Positions 1 to 8,056 of a stretch of DNA of 33,795 nt are shown in pieces (within the stretch, counting starts at the first letter, position 1; the number at the start of each line of letters is the position of its first letter). The notes beneath the pieces were generated by a model, which saw nothing but the letters and a program-made list of their open reading frames with translations, was not told where the DNA came from and did not search any database. The stretch lies in assembly GCA_023392575.1 (NCBI GenBank), contig JAEVYV010000346.1, forward strand, positions 1 to 33,795, read 5' to 3'. This DNA comes from Bacteroidota bacterium. GTDB lineage: Bacteria; Bacteroidota; Bacteroidia; Chitinophagales; Chitinophagaceae. The translations under genes were made by a program, and so were the position numbers.

Positions 1-552
1 GGGTAGCCCCACCCAGGGGGCCAGGCTTAAAAACAGCACGGCCACCTCCTCTTTTGACGCCCGGGTACGGAAACCATCCTGGTATTTGAATTTTATGGCG
101 CTCCCGACCGAGTAAAGCACCCATAAGGCGTAGAGCACCGGGGCGATCAGTACTTCCTTTGCCGCTTCCAGGGAACCGCTGGCCGCAAAAACAAGGACAA
201 AGAGCAGGTAGGGCAGAACCAGAAAGAGGTACACACCCCTGCAGGCATGGTACTTCATTTTTTCCAGCCCAAAGGCCTTATACACATAATAGGGAAAATA
301 ACAGGGTGTGAGAAACCCGGTTGCATAGGCAAGGCATTCCTGGATAAAAAAGGATCCGGGCAGCCGGGGATCGGGCAAAAGGCCGCCCGTAATGTTATAG
401 GCAATGAGCAGGGCCACCAGGATGATGTTCAGAAAGGTGGACCTGATGTCCGGCCGGGCCAGCCTGTGGATGATCAGGTAAAAGATGATCAGGACTTCCA
501 AACAAACAAAAACAAAAGTGGCCACATGCATCTCGGTTCCGGGTAGCAGCAT
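1..552 (-). CDS. polytopic membrane protein, C-terminus cut by window edge
   Basis: An open frame of 184 codons runs from an ATG at 552 to base 1 without a stop, so the C-terminus lies outside the window. The visible part is strongly hydrophobic, with about five or six predicted membrane helices (roughly residues 8-29, 38-57, 68-90, 103-124, 132-152 and one starting near 170) separated by short polar loops. No catalytic motif is visible. The frame opens directly after the stop of the acetyltransferase gene, and the chosen ATG lies 21 bp downstream of it, so the two are probably cotranscribed. An in-frame ATG at residue 8 is an alternative start. A multi-helix N-terminal sensor joined to a signalling or DNA-binding domain beyond the edge is possible, but this cannot be seen here. 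Confidence 0.6.
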   Translation of the reverse strand, partial: MLLPGTEMHVATFVFVCLEVLIIFYLIIHRLARPDIRSTFLNIILVALLIAYNITGGLLPDPRLPGSFFIQECLAYATGFLTPCYFPYYVYKAFGLEKMKYHACRGVYLFLVLPYLLFVLVFAASGSLEAAKEVLIAPVLYALWVLYSVGSAIKFKYQDGFRTRASKEEVAVLFLSLAPWVGLP

Positions 553-573
553 ATCGGTAAGGTTTAGATCCGC

Positions 574-1185
574 TCATGTCTCCGTTTTCAGAAAGTACAA
601 AGTGTAGCCCAGGTCCAACTCATGGTAAATACTGAACCCGTGTCTTTGATACCAGGAAAGGTTTTTTGCCGTGGACGTTTCCAGGCAGATCGTTCTTTGC
701 CGGGACCTTGCCAATGTCATTACTTCCTCCAACAACCGGGTGCCCATGCCCTTGTTTTGCTCCCCGGGTTCTACCCCGATAAACCAGAGGTAATAGACCC
801 GTTCCCGGGGCTGGAGCGCTTTTATTTTTCTTTCCCGCCTCCATGCTTTGTTCACATGGGAAATTCCGATACAGGTTGCCACCAGGGTGACCTCCCATAA
901 AAAAGAACGAAGCGTTGTTCTTTTCTTCTCCGGCAGGAGCAGCAAGGCACAGGCTTTACTATCATCCGAAAGCAAGACCATTCCAAACCGATGACAAACC
1001 TTAAAAGCGTATTCCATTAATCGCCTGATCCGGGCCTGTCGATTCGTGTCCTGCCGGATAAGGTAATTGACGCTCCGGTTGTCATCAAAACAGTTGGACA
1101 GAATTGCCACCACAAGCTCTTTGTCCTGGTATTGTGCAGTTCTCATTTCCTGCGGGATTGCTCTTCTTAACGCTCCAAAACGCAT
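574..1185 (-). CDS. GNAT-family N-acetyltransferase
   Basis: This 203-residue protein has the GNAT signature in its C-terminal half. A beta strand around residues 130-138 (YYLWFIGVEP) is followed by the acetyl-CoA pyrophosphate loop QNKGMGTRLLEE, then by ARSRQRTICLETS and by NLSWYQRHGFSIYHE, the usual last strands with a tyrosine in motif B. The N-terminal ~100 residues are helical and basic and probably form the substrate side. The acceptor substrate cannot be inferred. An in-frame ATG at residue 14 (position 1146), preceded by a purine-rich stretch, is a credible shorter start. It lies upstream of the membrane protein at 1-552, probably in the same transcript. Confidence 0.85.
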   Translation of the reverse strand: MRFGALRRAIPQEMRTAQYQDKELVVAILSNCFDDNRSVNYLIRQDTNRQARIRRLMEYAFKVCHRFGMVLLSDDSKACALLLLPEKKRTTLRSFLWEVTLVATCIGISHVNKAWRRERKIKALQPRERVYYLWFIGVEPGEQNKGMGTRLLEEVMTLARSRQRTICLETSTAKNLSWYQRHGFSIYHELDLGYTLYFLKTET

Positions 1186-1373
1186 GCCTCTGCAGTAAGC
1201 AAGATGACGGAAACGGGTAAAAGAATGGAGGAAACGGATTTATTTATCCTGACAAAGCTTTTGAGATGGGTGCCACAAGGGCATTGCAGCTACAGAGGGT
1301 CTGTTGACCAACTGACCATTCTAATCTGCCGTATCGGAGGAAAATACAGGAAGACTCTTAAATGCTGCAATCA

Positions 1374-2063
1374 TCACGTTGATGGTCTAACAAAATCACT
1401 TAACCGGTCACCAATAAATCGGGCCCTTGCCTGTTCATGGTGTTCCAGGTTCGCAGCAATCCATTCTTTTAAATATGGGTGGGCAACCAGGGCACGCACT
1501 TCATTCTTTAAATAACTCCGCACAGATGTTGGTGCCGCCTCCATTTCATCCCATATCGTTGACCGGTGGTTAAGTACGTATATAATGTCTTCAAAATCAT
1601 GACTGGTTCTTCCATCTAGTTTCCCCCGTCCTTTAAAGGCCTCCAGTTTAGAAGCAATAAAATATGGCGCACTGAAAATCCGCACGGTGTAATCTGCATC
1701 CACCTGAAAAGGAACCGCCTCCCGGAAACCTTCTTCATACCACCGGTTTGAAAAACCCAGTATGGATTCGTCTATGGGCATGACATCTACAGTAATGCCC
1801 TGGACGGTAAACGGCCAAACAATGCCGGATTGCCGGTCATGCTGAAAACCTTTTGAGCGCAATACCACTTCTATAGCCGCATATTCGCTTCAGGTATATG
1901 GTTCTACCAATATGTCTATATCATCCATCGGGCGCACATCCTCCGTTTCGCGGTCGGCATAAAGTGAGGCGGTGGCTCCGCCCACAAACACGACTTCTTC
2001 TGCCAGGCTGCCCAACGCATTATAGACGGTTCTAATCCTGGTTATATTATCCCTGGAGCTCAT
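1374..2063 (-). pseudogene. AbiEii-like nucleotidyltransferase with in-frame TGA
   Basis: The frame begins at ATG 2063, overlapping the last 17 bp of the helix-turn-helix gene, and would encode 229 residues if not interrupted. The N-terminal part has the nucleotidyltransferase fingerprint: FVGGATASLYADRE (GG motif) and then PMDDIDILVEP (DxD metal-binding pair). Codon 58 is TGA (1890-1892). The same frame continues directly with SEYAAIEVVLRSKGF, then VDVMPIDESILGFSNRWY, SAPYFIASKLEAFKGRG and SHDFEDIIYVLNHR, all typical of this family. Homology therefore runs straight across the stop. Loss by nonsense mutation (for example TGG to TGA) is the simplest explanation; a base-calling error would restore an intact gene. 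An internal ATG at 1868 would give a 164-aa fragment without the catalytic motifs. Confidence 0.8.
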
Positions 2064-2574
2064 TGATTAGTTTGTTTTCCAGTAGGACAATCGCCATTTT
2101 AATTTCCCGCTTTCTCCCGACCCTTATAATATCTATGCAGGCAAGCAAAAGATAAAGTTCTGCATCCTGGGCAGCAGCTATAGGCAATGATGGGTATAAG
2201 GGCTCTATGGACAAGCCTCTTGCCTTTCCTTCCGGTGCGGGCCAGACATATTTGAACTCCTGTTTAAAATGGCGTTCAAAATAGGGATGTGAGTGAGCGG
2301 TCGGAATGCCATTGACCATAGCGCCCGGCACTTGCGGAAAAACATAATGCAGGCCATAACAAATAAACTCAAATAAACTTAGGCGGTTTACACTGCGTTT
2401 GGTTTCATCCACCAAACCAGCCAGCGAGCTGCGGTTTAAAGATTCCGAAACTTCCGCCGGGCTCAGGTTTAGCTCATGGGCAATATCTTTGAACTGCCAC
2501 TCCGGCTTGCCTATCGTGAGCATTTTCAACAGGATAACAATGTCCTGGGGCCGCATACCATTATGCTTTCTCAT
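2047..2574 (-). CDS. winged helix-turn-helix partner of nucleotidyltransferase
   Basis: A protein of about 175 residues starting at ATG 2574. An in-frame GTG at 2625 would add 17 residues, but ATG 2574 follows a purine-rich AAAGGTGG stretch and fits the start of the fold; ATG 2556 is also possible. The N-terminal ~70 residues form a MarR-like winged helix (MRPQDIVILLKML, then FKDIAHELNLSPAEVSESLN and a wing SVNRLSLFEFICYG). The C-terminal half has motifs conserved in proteins encoded next to nucleotidyltransferases: YVFPQVPGA, GIPTAHSHPYF, YVWPAPEGKARGLSIEP. It overlaps the nucleotidyltransferase by 17 bp, which suggests translational coupling. The pairing resembles AbiE-type toxin-antitoxin modules, with this protein as regulator or antitoxin; that role is inferred from context. 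Confidence 0.72.
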   Translation of the reverse strand: MRKHNGMRPQDIVILLKMLTIGKPEWQFKDIAHELNLSPAEVSESLNRSSLAGLVDETKRSVNRLSLFEFICYGLHYVFPQVPGAMVNGIPTAHSHPYFERHFKQEFKYVWPAPEGKARGLSIEPLYPSLPIAAAQDAELYLLLACIDIIRVGRKREIKMAIVLLENKLINELQG

Positions 2575-2591
2575 AAAGTAAACCCACCTTT

Positions 2592-2619
2592 CAATTTGCA
2601 ATTTGCGAATTGCGAATTG
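2592..2619. promoter_or_regulatory. repetitive near-palindrome, candidate operator
   Basis: A 28-bp block made of four near-copies of an 'AATTTGC/AATTGCG' unit, ending in AATTG. It reads almost the same on both strands, with C/T differences, and lies 18-45 bp upstream of the helix-turn-helix start at 2574. Such iterons are where an autoregulating antitoxin would bind. No binding data; inference from position. Confidence 0.4.
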
Positions 2620-2959
2620 TCGCACAGGCAGGAGGCGCTTTTGACCTTATTAAGTACAAAAGCTGTTGCAGGTGGTTTGGTTTGGCACAGCAATTTGTCA
2701 CAATGCAATGCCATGCCGAAAAGCAAAATAACGGAAATGGGCAAAGGAATACCGGAAACAGCTTTATTCATACATAAGCCTTTTATACAAAGTTTTTATT
2801 TGGTACACGGTAGGATACCGGATATTCTGCTATCCCTCCTAACATAATAAAGAGTGGGCTTTTCATGAACCAGGTAGGGCGAAGGGTGGGCTTTGCTATA
2901 ACGGAGGCATGAATGCGCCAGGCTTAACTAAAAATGCCCTGTTTTAAAGCATACCTATG
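2620..2959. other. intergenic stretch without convincing gene
   Basis: About 340 bp between the helix-turn-helix gene and the 3' end of the thioredoxin-like gene. A minus-strand frame of 66 codons (2571-2771) is open but has no recognisable feature and overlaps both the candidate operator and the start of the helix-turn-helix gene. I see no RNA gene or repeat here. Confidence 0.4.
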
Positions 2960-4228
2960 TTATTTCTTTCTTACCGCGAATACTTTTACAAGCCGCTTTT
3001 CCTGCATCAGTACAAGCCCATTTTTTAATAGATTTTGCTCTATGGATTTCAGATCAGAAAACCCGCCTTCTGTTTTCAGATCTATGTTCCCTGTAAATCC
3101 AGTTTCATTTACAACCAGGTCTTTCATGGCCGGCAGGTTATTCAGATAGGTCACCAGCAGGGAAATATTGCCATTGCGTAAATAGGGCCGGTCCTTATTC
3201 CCAAGCCTGTTTTCCGTCTTTCCGCCCCTTGATTGTAAGCTAATAGCGGGGTTCTTTCTCACCAGCACCCAGCACATCATTTTTCGTTTTTCAAACCGCC
3301 CGGTATAACCCGAGTATTGATTCAGCACCTCCAGCATTTTTGAATAAAGCCGGGGCGCCTCTTCCTGCGGCACAAGCACTTCCAGGGTATACGCATTTTC
3401 CTTATACCACTCGTCCCGTCCGCTGCCGGCAGGAGGCACCAAACCGGATGAGTCCGTCGCAAGAACCAACTGTTTGTCCGTCACCGAGGAGTCTAATCCC
3501 CTGGCAATGGCCTTATAGATATCGAAAAGCGCGGTATTGGCCATGGCCCTCCCGTAAACAATCCCGCCTCTCTCCCTGGTCCTGCTGCCGCTGGGTAGGC
3601 CTTCAAACCACCTTTTTGTGAGCACCGCATAGTTTAGCAAATCATCTGTGGGCAGGTCGTTGCCGGAGAAAAGCGGCCGGTCGGTATCCTGATCCTTTTT
3701 CATAGTAAAGGATAGCGGCACACCGTCCAAAACATCGCGAATGTTGGCGGCGGTCACCGCCCCGGCAGATGTAGTGGCAATGAGCCGGCCCGACCTTCCG
3801 ATCCATACATAATGCGGAAGCAATTGATGCGGAAATAATTTACCAGTAAGCGTATCATTCACTACGGTGGTCAGCCTTAGCTCCTCCCCTGTGCGGGCCT
3901 TGTATTTGGCAAAAAAGGACTGCACTTTGGAAAGGTCGTCGCGGGTATTTTTTTGGTTGACCAGCAGGATCTTCACCTCCTCGCCAAATACCGCTTGCAG
4001 CGAATCCATCTTGGGAAAAGCATGCAAACAGGATGAGCACCAGGTGGCCCAAAAGTCCAGGATGACCAGTTTTCCTTTAAAATCCGAAAGCCGGGCGGTG
4101 GGGGCTGAATGGTGCAGCACATTTTCAAAAACGATGTCGGGGACCGTGTCGCCAACGGAAAGCGGTTTTTGGGCGAAGACCGAAAAGCAGGAGCATGATA
4201 ATGCCAGGATTGTATAGTAAAGACGCAT
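2960..4228 (-). CDS. exported TlpA-like thioredoxin with C-terminal extension
   Basis: 422 residues. A signal peptide (residues 1-19, ending SVFAQ) sends it to the periplasm. Residues 22-170 are a TlpA/ResA-type thioredoxin fold: VGDTVPDIVFENV, LSDFKGKLVILDFWATW, the redox centre WCSSC (63-67), and a later HYVWIG strand. This domain reduces disulfides of exported partners. The remaining ~250 residues are a separate domain; near the end LVTYLNNLPAMKDLVVNETG and GNIDLKTEGGFSDLKSIEQ resemble the DUF3738-type domain found fused to thioredoxins in soil bacteria (from memory, unverified). It stands alone, with ~300-430 bp gaps on both sides. The cis-proline loop is not the usual TxP, reading LLPHYVW. 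Confidence 0.85.
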   Translation of the reverse strand: MRLYYTILALSCSCFSVFAQKPLSVGDTVPDIVFENVLHHSAPTARLSDFKGKLVILDFWATWCSSCLHAFPKMDSLQAVFGEEVKILLVNQKNTRDDLSKVQSFFAKYKARTGEELRLTTVVNDTLTGKLFPHQLLPHYVWIGRSGRLIATTSAGAVTAANIRDVLDGVPLSFTMKKDQDTDRPLFSGNDLPTDDLLNYAVLTKRWFEGLPSGSRTRERGGIVYGRAMANTALFDIYKAIARGLDSSVTDKQLVLATDSSGLVPPAGSGRDEWYKENAYTLEVLVPQEEAPRLYSKMLEVLNQYSGYTGRFEKRKMMCWVLVRKNPAISLQSRGGKTENRLGNKDRPYLRNGNISLLVTYLNNLPAMKDLVVNETGFTGNIDLKTEGGFSDLKSIEQNLLKNGLVLMQEKRLVKVFAVRKK

Positions 4229-4654
4229 GATTAGTTGATGTTTGAAGAATTAATGGAAAAATGAAAATCCCCGAAGGAATGAAACGGCGGTACTGTAAGC
4301 TTGCGGAAGGATAAAGCTCAATAGCAAAACAAAAACAGCAAAAACAGGGAAGGATAATTTATCCGGTTCTGGGGGTTGTTATCCGGCGGTGGTATAAAAC
4401 CATCCCGGTAACGATTAGGCAACAAAATTTTGCAACTGTCCTTTGCCTCCTTTTCCTGTTATGAGGGCAAATTTTAAAATAGAGCAATTTGCCGGAGGGT
4501 GAGCAATAAGGCATGGTCGGTTCACCGGGTAAGTTTTTTTAAGCACCCGGCAATTAACGGCTCTTTATTATAATGTAGAAAGGAATTCTTCAATCGGCGG
4601 GTGAACCTCAACCCAAACAGCCCGGCAACAGCCGGCATTCCGGATCAGGGGATT
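4229..4654. other. intergenic stretch with two small hairpins
   Basis: About 425 bp with no credible coding frame. It carries an 8-bp inverted repeat (ggcaaatt at 4466-4473, aatttgcc at 4486-4493) and a 6-bp one (ccgggt near 4527, acccgg near 4545) enclosing a T-rich loop. Neither has the stem-plus-U-tract layout of a good terminator. It separates the starts of the thioredoxin-like gene from the 3' end of the ArsR gene. Confidence 0.4.
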
Positions 4655-4963
4655 TTAAAATTGCACTGCCAGAGTGAACACTTCTTTGAGGCGGTCATAA
4701 TTAATGGAATAATAAACACACTTCCCTACCCTTTCGGTTTGCACAAAACCAAACTTTCGCAAGACAGCCAAATGCTGGGAAGTTACCGGCTGCTCCACCC
4801 TTAACTTCTTGTACAGGTCGGTCACTGTCATTCTTTTATTTTCGTGGAGCAGGTGCAGCACCTTCAGGCGATTCTTATTATTGATCGCCCGAATGAGAAG
4901 CACTGTTTTTTGCAGCTTCGAGATATCTATTTGCAGCTCTTTGGAGGTAGCTAATGCTTCCAT
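4655..4963 (-). CDS. ArsR-family transcriptional regulator
   Basis: 102 residues from ATG 4963; an open TTG at 4987 is a less likely start. The whole protein is one winged helix: RAINNKNRLKVLHLLHEN, MTVTDLYKKLRVEQPVTSQ with recognition helix HLAVLRKFGFVQTE, and a wing VGKCVYYSINYDRL. The classical ArsR metal-binding ELCVCDL motif is absent, and only one cysteine is present, in the wing. It is therefore more likely a redox-, ligand- or protein-responsive member than a metal sensor. It has no close operon neighbour, so its target cannot be named. Confidence 0.85.
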   Translation of the reverse strand: MEALATSKELQIDISKLQKTVLLIRAINNKNRLKVLHLLHENKRMTVTDLYKKLRVEQPVTSQHLAVLRKFGFVQTERVGKCVYYSINYDRLKEVFTLAVQF

Positions 4964-5298
4964 ACATACCGGGATTGCAACCCACAATATAAAACTTAGA
5001 ATCCACTATGTAAATACCCTGCGGAAGAAGCCATGCAATCAATTGCCCTCTAATTCTCAGCCGGAGCGCATCAGCCACCGAATGCGAACGCCGGTTTTGG
5101 TTGTTTTGTATTTGGTTTCAAAGGGTTGCACTGCCACCACGAATAACCGGAACACTCTTGCCAAACGGTAAACAGTAACCACTCGAACGCAGTTTTTCGG
5201 TAGCCAGCATACGAAAGCCGCCAGCAAGGGCAAAACAGCCATGTCCATGAGGACCAGTATGAATTTCAAATGAACGCTATTAGTTTTAAGTAAACCTG
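4964..5298. other. intergenic stretch upstream of ArsR and lipoprotein genes
   Basis: About 335 bp between two divergently transcribed genes. A minus-strand frame of 70 codons at 5057-5269 begins with a hydrophobic segment (MKFILVLMDMAVLPLLAAF) and could be a small membrane peptide, but nothing else supports it. Regulatory DNA for the flanking genes is the default reading. Confidence 0.35.
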
Positions 5299-5625
5299 AT
5301 GGCTATGCGAATCATCCTCTTCTTTCTCTTAATTGTATCCCTTAGTGGCTGCGAACCCCTGGCTCTGCATGGAGAAGTTATAGATCGTGACGAGAAGCCC
5401 ATCAAGGGTGCCTTAATTGTAAATAAACGCTCAGGGCAACTGGTTTTCGAGACCCACAGCGACAGCGCCGGCCGATTTTTTCTGGATCAGATGCACCTGA
5501 ATGACACCCTTGTAGTGGTGGCGCCGGGTTTTCAAACGGAAATGGCCGTTTATGATTACGCATTGACAAAAAGCTCCTGCGTTACGTTTTTGTTAAAGGC
5601 GGAGAAAAAAACTTCAATGCCCTGA
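5299..5625 (+). CDS. small lipoprotein with carboxypeptidase-regulatory-like domain
   Basis: 108 residues. The N-terminus is a lipoprotein signal with lipobox LSGC, the modified cysteine being residue 18; residue 3 is an alternative ATG start. The mature part has the pattern of the CarboxypepD_reg-like beta-sandwich common in Bacteroidota: HGEVIDRDEKPIKGALI, then FETHSDSAGRFFLDQ and LNDTLVVVAPGFQTEM. The domain is structural rather than catalytic, and the protein is probably anchored to a membrane on its periplasmic or outer face. It stands alone, directly before the toxin-antitoxin region. Confidence 0.75.
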   Translation: MAMRIILFFLLIVSLSGCEPLALHGEVIDRDEKPIKGALIVNKRSGQLVFETHSDSAGRFFLDQMHLNDTLVVVAPGFQTEMAVYDYALTKSSCVTFLLKAEKKTSMP

Positions 5626-5706
5626 TCCCTGGCCTGAGTTGGCTAACTGTTTTAATGGTTTATTATATAAATCCAAGCTTTGATTAACAATACATTATAA
5701 ACATAG

Positions 5707-5737
5707 TTGCATGAATTTTTAATTAAAAAACATGCAA
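5707..5737. promoter_or_regulatory. palindromic operator candidate before AbiE-type pair
   Basis: Arms ttgcatg (5707-5713) and catgcaa (5731-5737) are a perfect inverted repeat around an A/T-rich core that is itself palindromic (5716-5729). The site lies 28 bp before the antitoxin start codon. A TAnnTTTG-like box at 5753-5760 is too close to the ATG for an ordinary leader. This is the place expected for autorepression by an AbiEi-type antitoxin. Confidence 0.5.
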
Positions 5738-5764
5738 TTGGCAGAAACTTTTTAAATTTGTTAT

Positions 5765-6334
5765 ATGAGGAAACAGGAAGTTTTAAAAAGGCACCTGAAG
5801 CCAGGCCGGGTTTACCGGCGCCAGGATCTGCAACAATGGTCAACTGCTGTTGACCGGCATTTGCAGGAATTGGTAAAGGAAGGCGTGCTGGAAAAGCTCT
5901 CCGGCGGGTTGTATTATGTTCCGCGTCAAACCGTCTTTGGCAAGGCCCCTGCTGAAGATGCCGAACTGCTTACCACCTTTTTAAAAGACCACCGGTTCCT
6001 GGTGACCTCTCCCAACGATTACAATACCCTGGGCGTGGGCACCACCCAACTCTATAATACCCGCAGGGTGTATAATTACAAACGGCACGGAGATCATAAG
6101 CTGGGCAACCGAACCTTTCACTTCGTGCGCAAGCCTTATGTGCCCCAAACGCTTACCGCGGAATTTTTACTGGTGGACCTGGCCAACAACCTTAAGGAAC
6201 TGGCCGAAGACCAGCCGGCGCTGGTGGAGAATGTGAAAAAGAAAGCGGCCGAACTGGACCCTAAAAGGCTCCGGAGCATGGTGAACAAACTGGGTACTGT
6301 GGGCACGAAAAAGTTATTTGCCTCCGTATTATAA
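5765..6334 (+). CDS. AbiEi-type antitoxin (DUF6088-like)
   Basis: 189 residues. The N-terminal winged helix (MRKQEVLKRHLKPGRVYRRQ, then VDRHLQELVKEGVLEKLSGG and LYYVPRQTVFG) matches antitoxins of type IV AbiE systems, which bind their own operator. The central part LLTTFLKDHRFLVTSP and the NTRRVYNYKRHG strands are typical of the C-terminal domain. It ends 3 bp before the toxin start codon, the arrangement expected for a two-gene module. In the family the antitoxin represses the operon and prevents toxin activity without a stable complex. A good palindrome lies just upstream. The DUF6088 name is from memory of the family and not verified. Confidence 0.82.
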   Translation: MRKQEVLKRHLKPGRVYRRQDLQQWSTAVDRHLQELVKEGVLEKLSGGLYYVPRQTVFGKAPAEDAELLTTFLKDHRFLVTSPNDYNTLGVGTTQLYNTRRVYNYKRHGDHKLGNRTFHFVRKPYVPQTLTAEFLLVDLANNLKELAEDQPALVENVKKKAAELDPKRLRSMVNKLGTVGTKKLFASVL

Positions 6335-6337
6335 TTT

Positions 6338-7291
6338 ATGGCTGCCATCTATTTACACGACCATCCTGGCTTTCCGGACCTGTTACGGATTATTGAAGAG
6401 CAAGAGGGCATTCTTGCCGGTTTGGTAGAAAAAGACTACTGGATCATGCATTGCCTTTACGGGTTGAAAAAGCAAGGCTATCGGTTCCAGCTAAAAGGCG
6501 GCACCTCCCTGTCCAAAGCCTACGGATTGATCCACCGCTTTTCGGAGGACATTGACATCCACATCGATCCCCCTGCTGAACTCGGGATCGTTGAAAATCC
6601 AAAAAACAGCAACGCCAAAAACATCGAAAAGAAAAAGGGCTATTACGACACCCTGGCCGCCGGGATCCGTATTGAGGGAATCGTTAACGTGGTGCGGGAC
6701 ACCGCCTTTGATGACACAAGCCGGTACAACAGCGGTGGCATCCGGCTGCACTATAACCGTTTCACCCATCCGGTAGAAGGGCTAAAGGACGGCATTTTGC
6801 TGGAAGCCGGTTATGATAACGTGGCGCCCAATGCACCGGCAATTATTAGCTCCTGGGCGTATGAGCGGGCAAAGCAAGCGAATATTGATTTAATCGATAA
6901 CCGGGCAGTGGACATTCTTTGCTATGATTACCGCTACACCTTTGTGGAAAAGCTGCAAACCATTGCCACCAAGTTTCGAAAGGAAATGACAACCGGGGAA
7001 GTGGCCACGAATTACATGCGGCAGTATTACGATGTGTATTGTTTGCTGGGTGATGAGGCCGTGCAGGCGTTTATTGGAACAGCACCTTACCTGGAACACA
7101 AACTGCGTCGTTTTCCAAAAACCGATTTTGAAATTCCTGTTTCCAAAAACGAAGCCTTCCTGCTTTCCAACAAGGATACCCGCGAAGCCTTCCGGAAACG
7201 CTACGAAAAAAGCAAGAGCCTTTATTATAAAGGCCAGCCTTCCTTTGATGAAATCTTCCAACGCATTGCAGACTTTAAAGAACGGTTATAG
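6338..7291 (+). CDS. AbiEii/AbiGii-family nucleotidyltransferase toxin
   Basis: 317 residues with the full nucleotidyltransferase signature near the N-terminus: QLKGGTSLSKAYGL (residues 51-64) then IHRFSEDIDIHID, where the SEDIDI segment supplies the metal-binding acidic pair. Further along, YRYTFVEKLQTIATKFRKEM and NYMRQYYDVYCLLGD are the conserved C-terminal helices of the AbiEii family. Characterised members transfer nucleotides, for example onto tRNA, and block growth during phage infection. Every catalytic residue I can check is present, so this copy looks functional, in contrast to the interrupted homologue at 1374-2063. It is probably translated with the antitoxin from one mRNA. Confidence 0.88.
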   Translation: MAAIYLHDHPGFPDLLRIIEEQEGILAGLVEKDYWIMHCLYGLKKQGYRFQLKGGTSLSKAYGLIHRFSEDIDIHIDPPAELGIVENPKNSNAKNIEKKKGYYDTLAAGIRIEGIVNVVRDTAFDDTSRYNSGGIRLHYNRFTHPVEGLKDGILLEAGYDNVAPNAPAIISSWAYERAKQANIDLIDNRAVDILCYDYRYTFVEKLQTIATKFRKEMTTGEVATNYMRQYYDVYCLLGDEAVQAFIGTAPYLEHKLRRFPKTDFEIPVSKNEAFLLSNKDTREAFRKRYEKSKSLYYKGQPSFDEIFQRIADFKERL

Positions 7292-7432
7292 AAGAAATGC
7301 CTTTTCAAAAATTAACTCCCTTGCTCTTACAAACTCTTTAGCTGACTTCCCGGCACAAGTTTCTAAAATACATAACCCAGTTTACGTTATGAGCTTTCAT
7401 AGTGACCTTGGAATGAGATTTTGCCTTTGCGG

Positions 7433-7488
7433 CAAATTGTCCAACAATCTGTTGGACAATTTGGCTGGGCGGAAATTGACCCAGCCAA
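7433..7488. repeat. two abutting hairpins in intergenic region 7292-7654
   Basis: A perfect 14-bp inverted repeat (caaattgtccaaca at 7433-7446 and its complement at 7450-7463, 3-nt loop) is followed by a second perfect 9-bp one (ttggctggg at 7461-7469, cccagccaa at 7480-7488). The arms share three bases, so both stems cannot form completely at once. No U-tract follows, so it is not a standard terminator. The rest of 7292-7654 has no convincing gene. It also holds a gapped ggataa...ttatcc repeat just before the next start codon. Confidence 0.6.
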
Positions 7489-7654
7489 ATAACTTACAAA
7501 CTGCTTGGCTATTGCATGGACAAAATGACTGAAATGGATAAATCTATAGCGGAAATAGCTTTCTTTAAAAATAAATAGATTGATTTAGTTCTTTACTGAA
7601 GCGAAACTGTCTTAATAAGGATAATTCATCCCGAATTTTATAATTTTATCCATT

Positions 7655-8035
7655 ATGGCAACAAGTACACTGAAAATTTTAAGAGAAGTAAATGATTATA
7701 CGCAGGAGTTTGTAGCAGAAGATATTTTGGGTATTAGCCAGAACACCTACTCCCGCCTGGAGCAAAACCCTTCAAAAATTACTGCAGAACAAGCACAAAA
7801 ATTAGCGGATTTGTACAAAGTGAGTATTGGTACTCTCCTCTCTGAAGCTACTCCGGTACTTACTTTCAGAGAAAATACGATCAGCACAAGTGCAAATGGC
7901 TATATTCAAAATAACACCATACAGAATGAAAATGAAACGGAAGTTTTAAAAGAACAAAATGCACTTTTGATCAAACAGAATGCAGAATTAATGGAATTAG
8001 TCAAGGTGCTGGGCGGCAAGCTGGCGAAAGGCTGA
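7655..8035 (+). CDS. XRE-type HTH regulator with C-terminal coiled coil
   Basis: 126 residues. The N-terminal ~65 residues are a Cro/CI-type helix-turn-helix: TLKILREVNDYTQEFVAEDI, GISQNTYSRLEQNPSKIT and AQKLADLYKVSIGTLLSE. A polar linker rich in N and T follows, then a C-terminal helix of about 35 residues (EVLKEQNALLIKQNAELMEL) with heptad spacing suited to dimerisation. It faces the related minus-strand gene at 8057-8449, whose 3' end is only 21 bp away. A gapped palindrome, ggataa...ttatcc, overlaps the promoter region. No target is visible beyond itself and its neighbours. Confidence 0.8.
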   Translation: MATSTLKILREVNDYTQEFVAEDILGISQNTYSRLEQNPSKITAEQAQKLADLYKVSIGTLLSEATPVLTFRENTISTSANGYIQNNTIQNENETEVLKEQNALLIKQNAELMELVKVLGGKLAKG

Positions 8036-8056
8036 GGGTAAAGAAGTTGCTTTGAC

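Noticed and set aside
1204..1515. Plus-strand open frame of 103 codons
   Set aside because: It overlaps the 3' part of the nucleotidyltransferase gene, has no domain pattern and has poor composition.
5057..5269. Minus-strand open frame of 70 codons with hydrophobic start
   Set aside because: The N-terminus could be a membrane segment, but the rest is low-quality basic sequence and it lies in a divergent promoter region.
5753..5760. TAAATTTG as the main promoter of the AbiE-type pair
   Set aside because: Its expected start point falls on or after the ATG and no -33 TTG is at proper spacing, so it is not listed as a promoter.
7516..7578. Short frame MDKMTEMDKSIAEIAFFKNK, resembling the start of BRO/Rha-type or damage-inducible phage proteins
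   Set aside because: Only 20 residues with a stop directly after; no continuation found in other frames, so it is too short to call a remnant.
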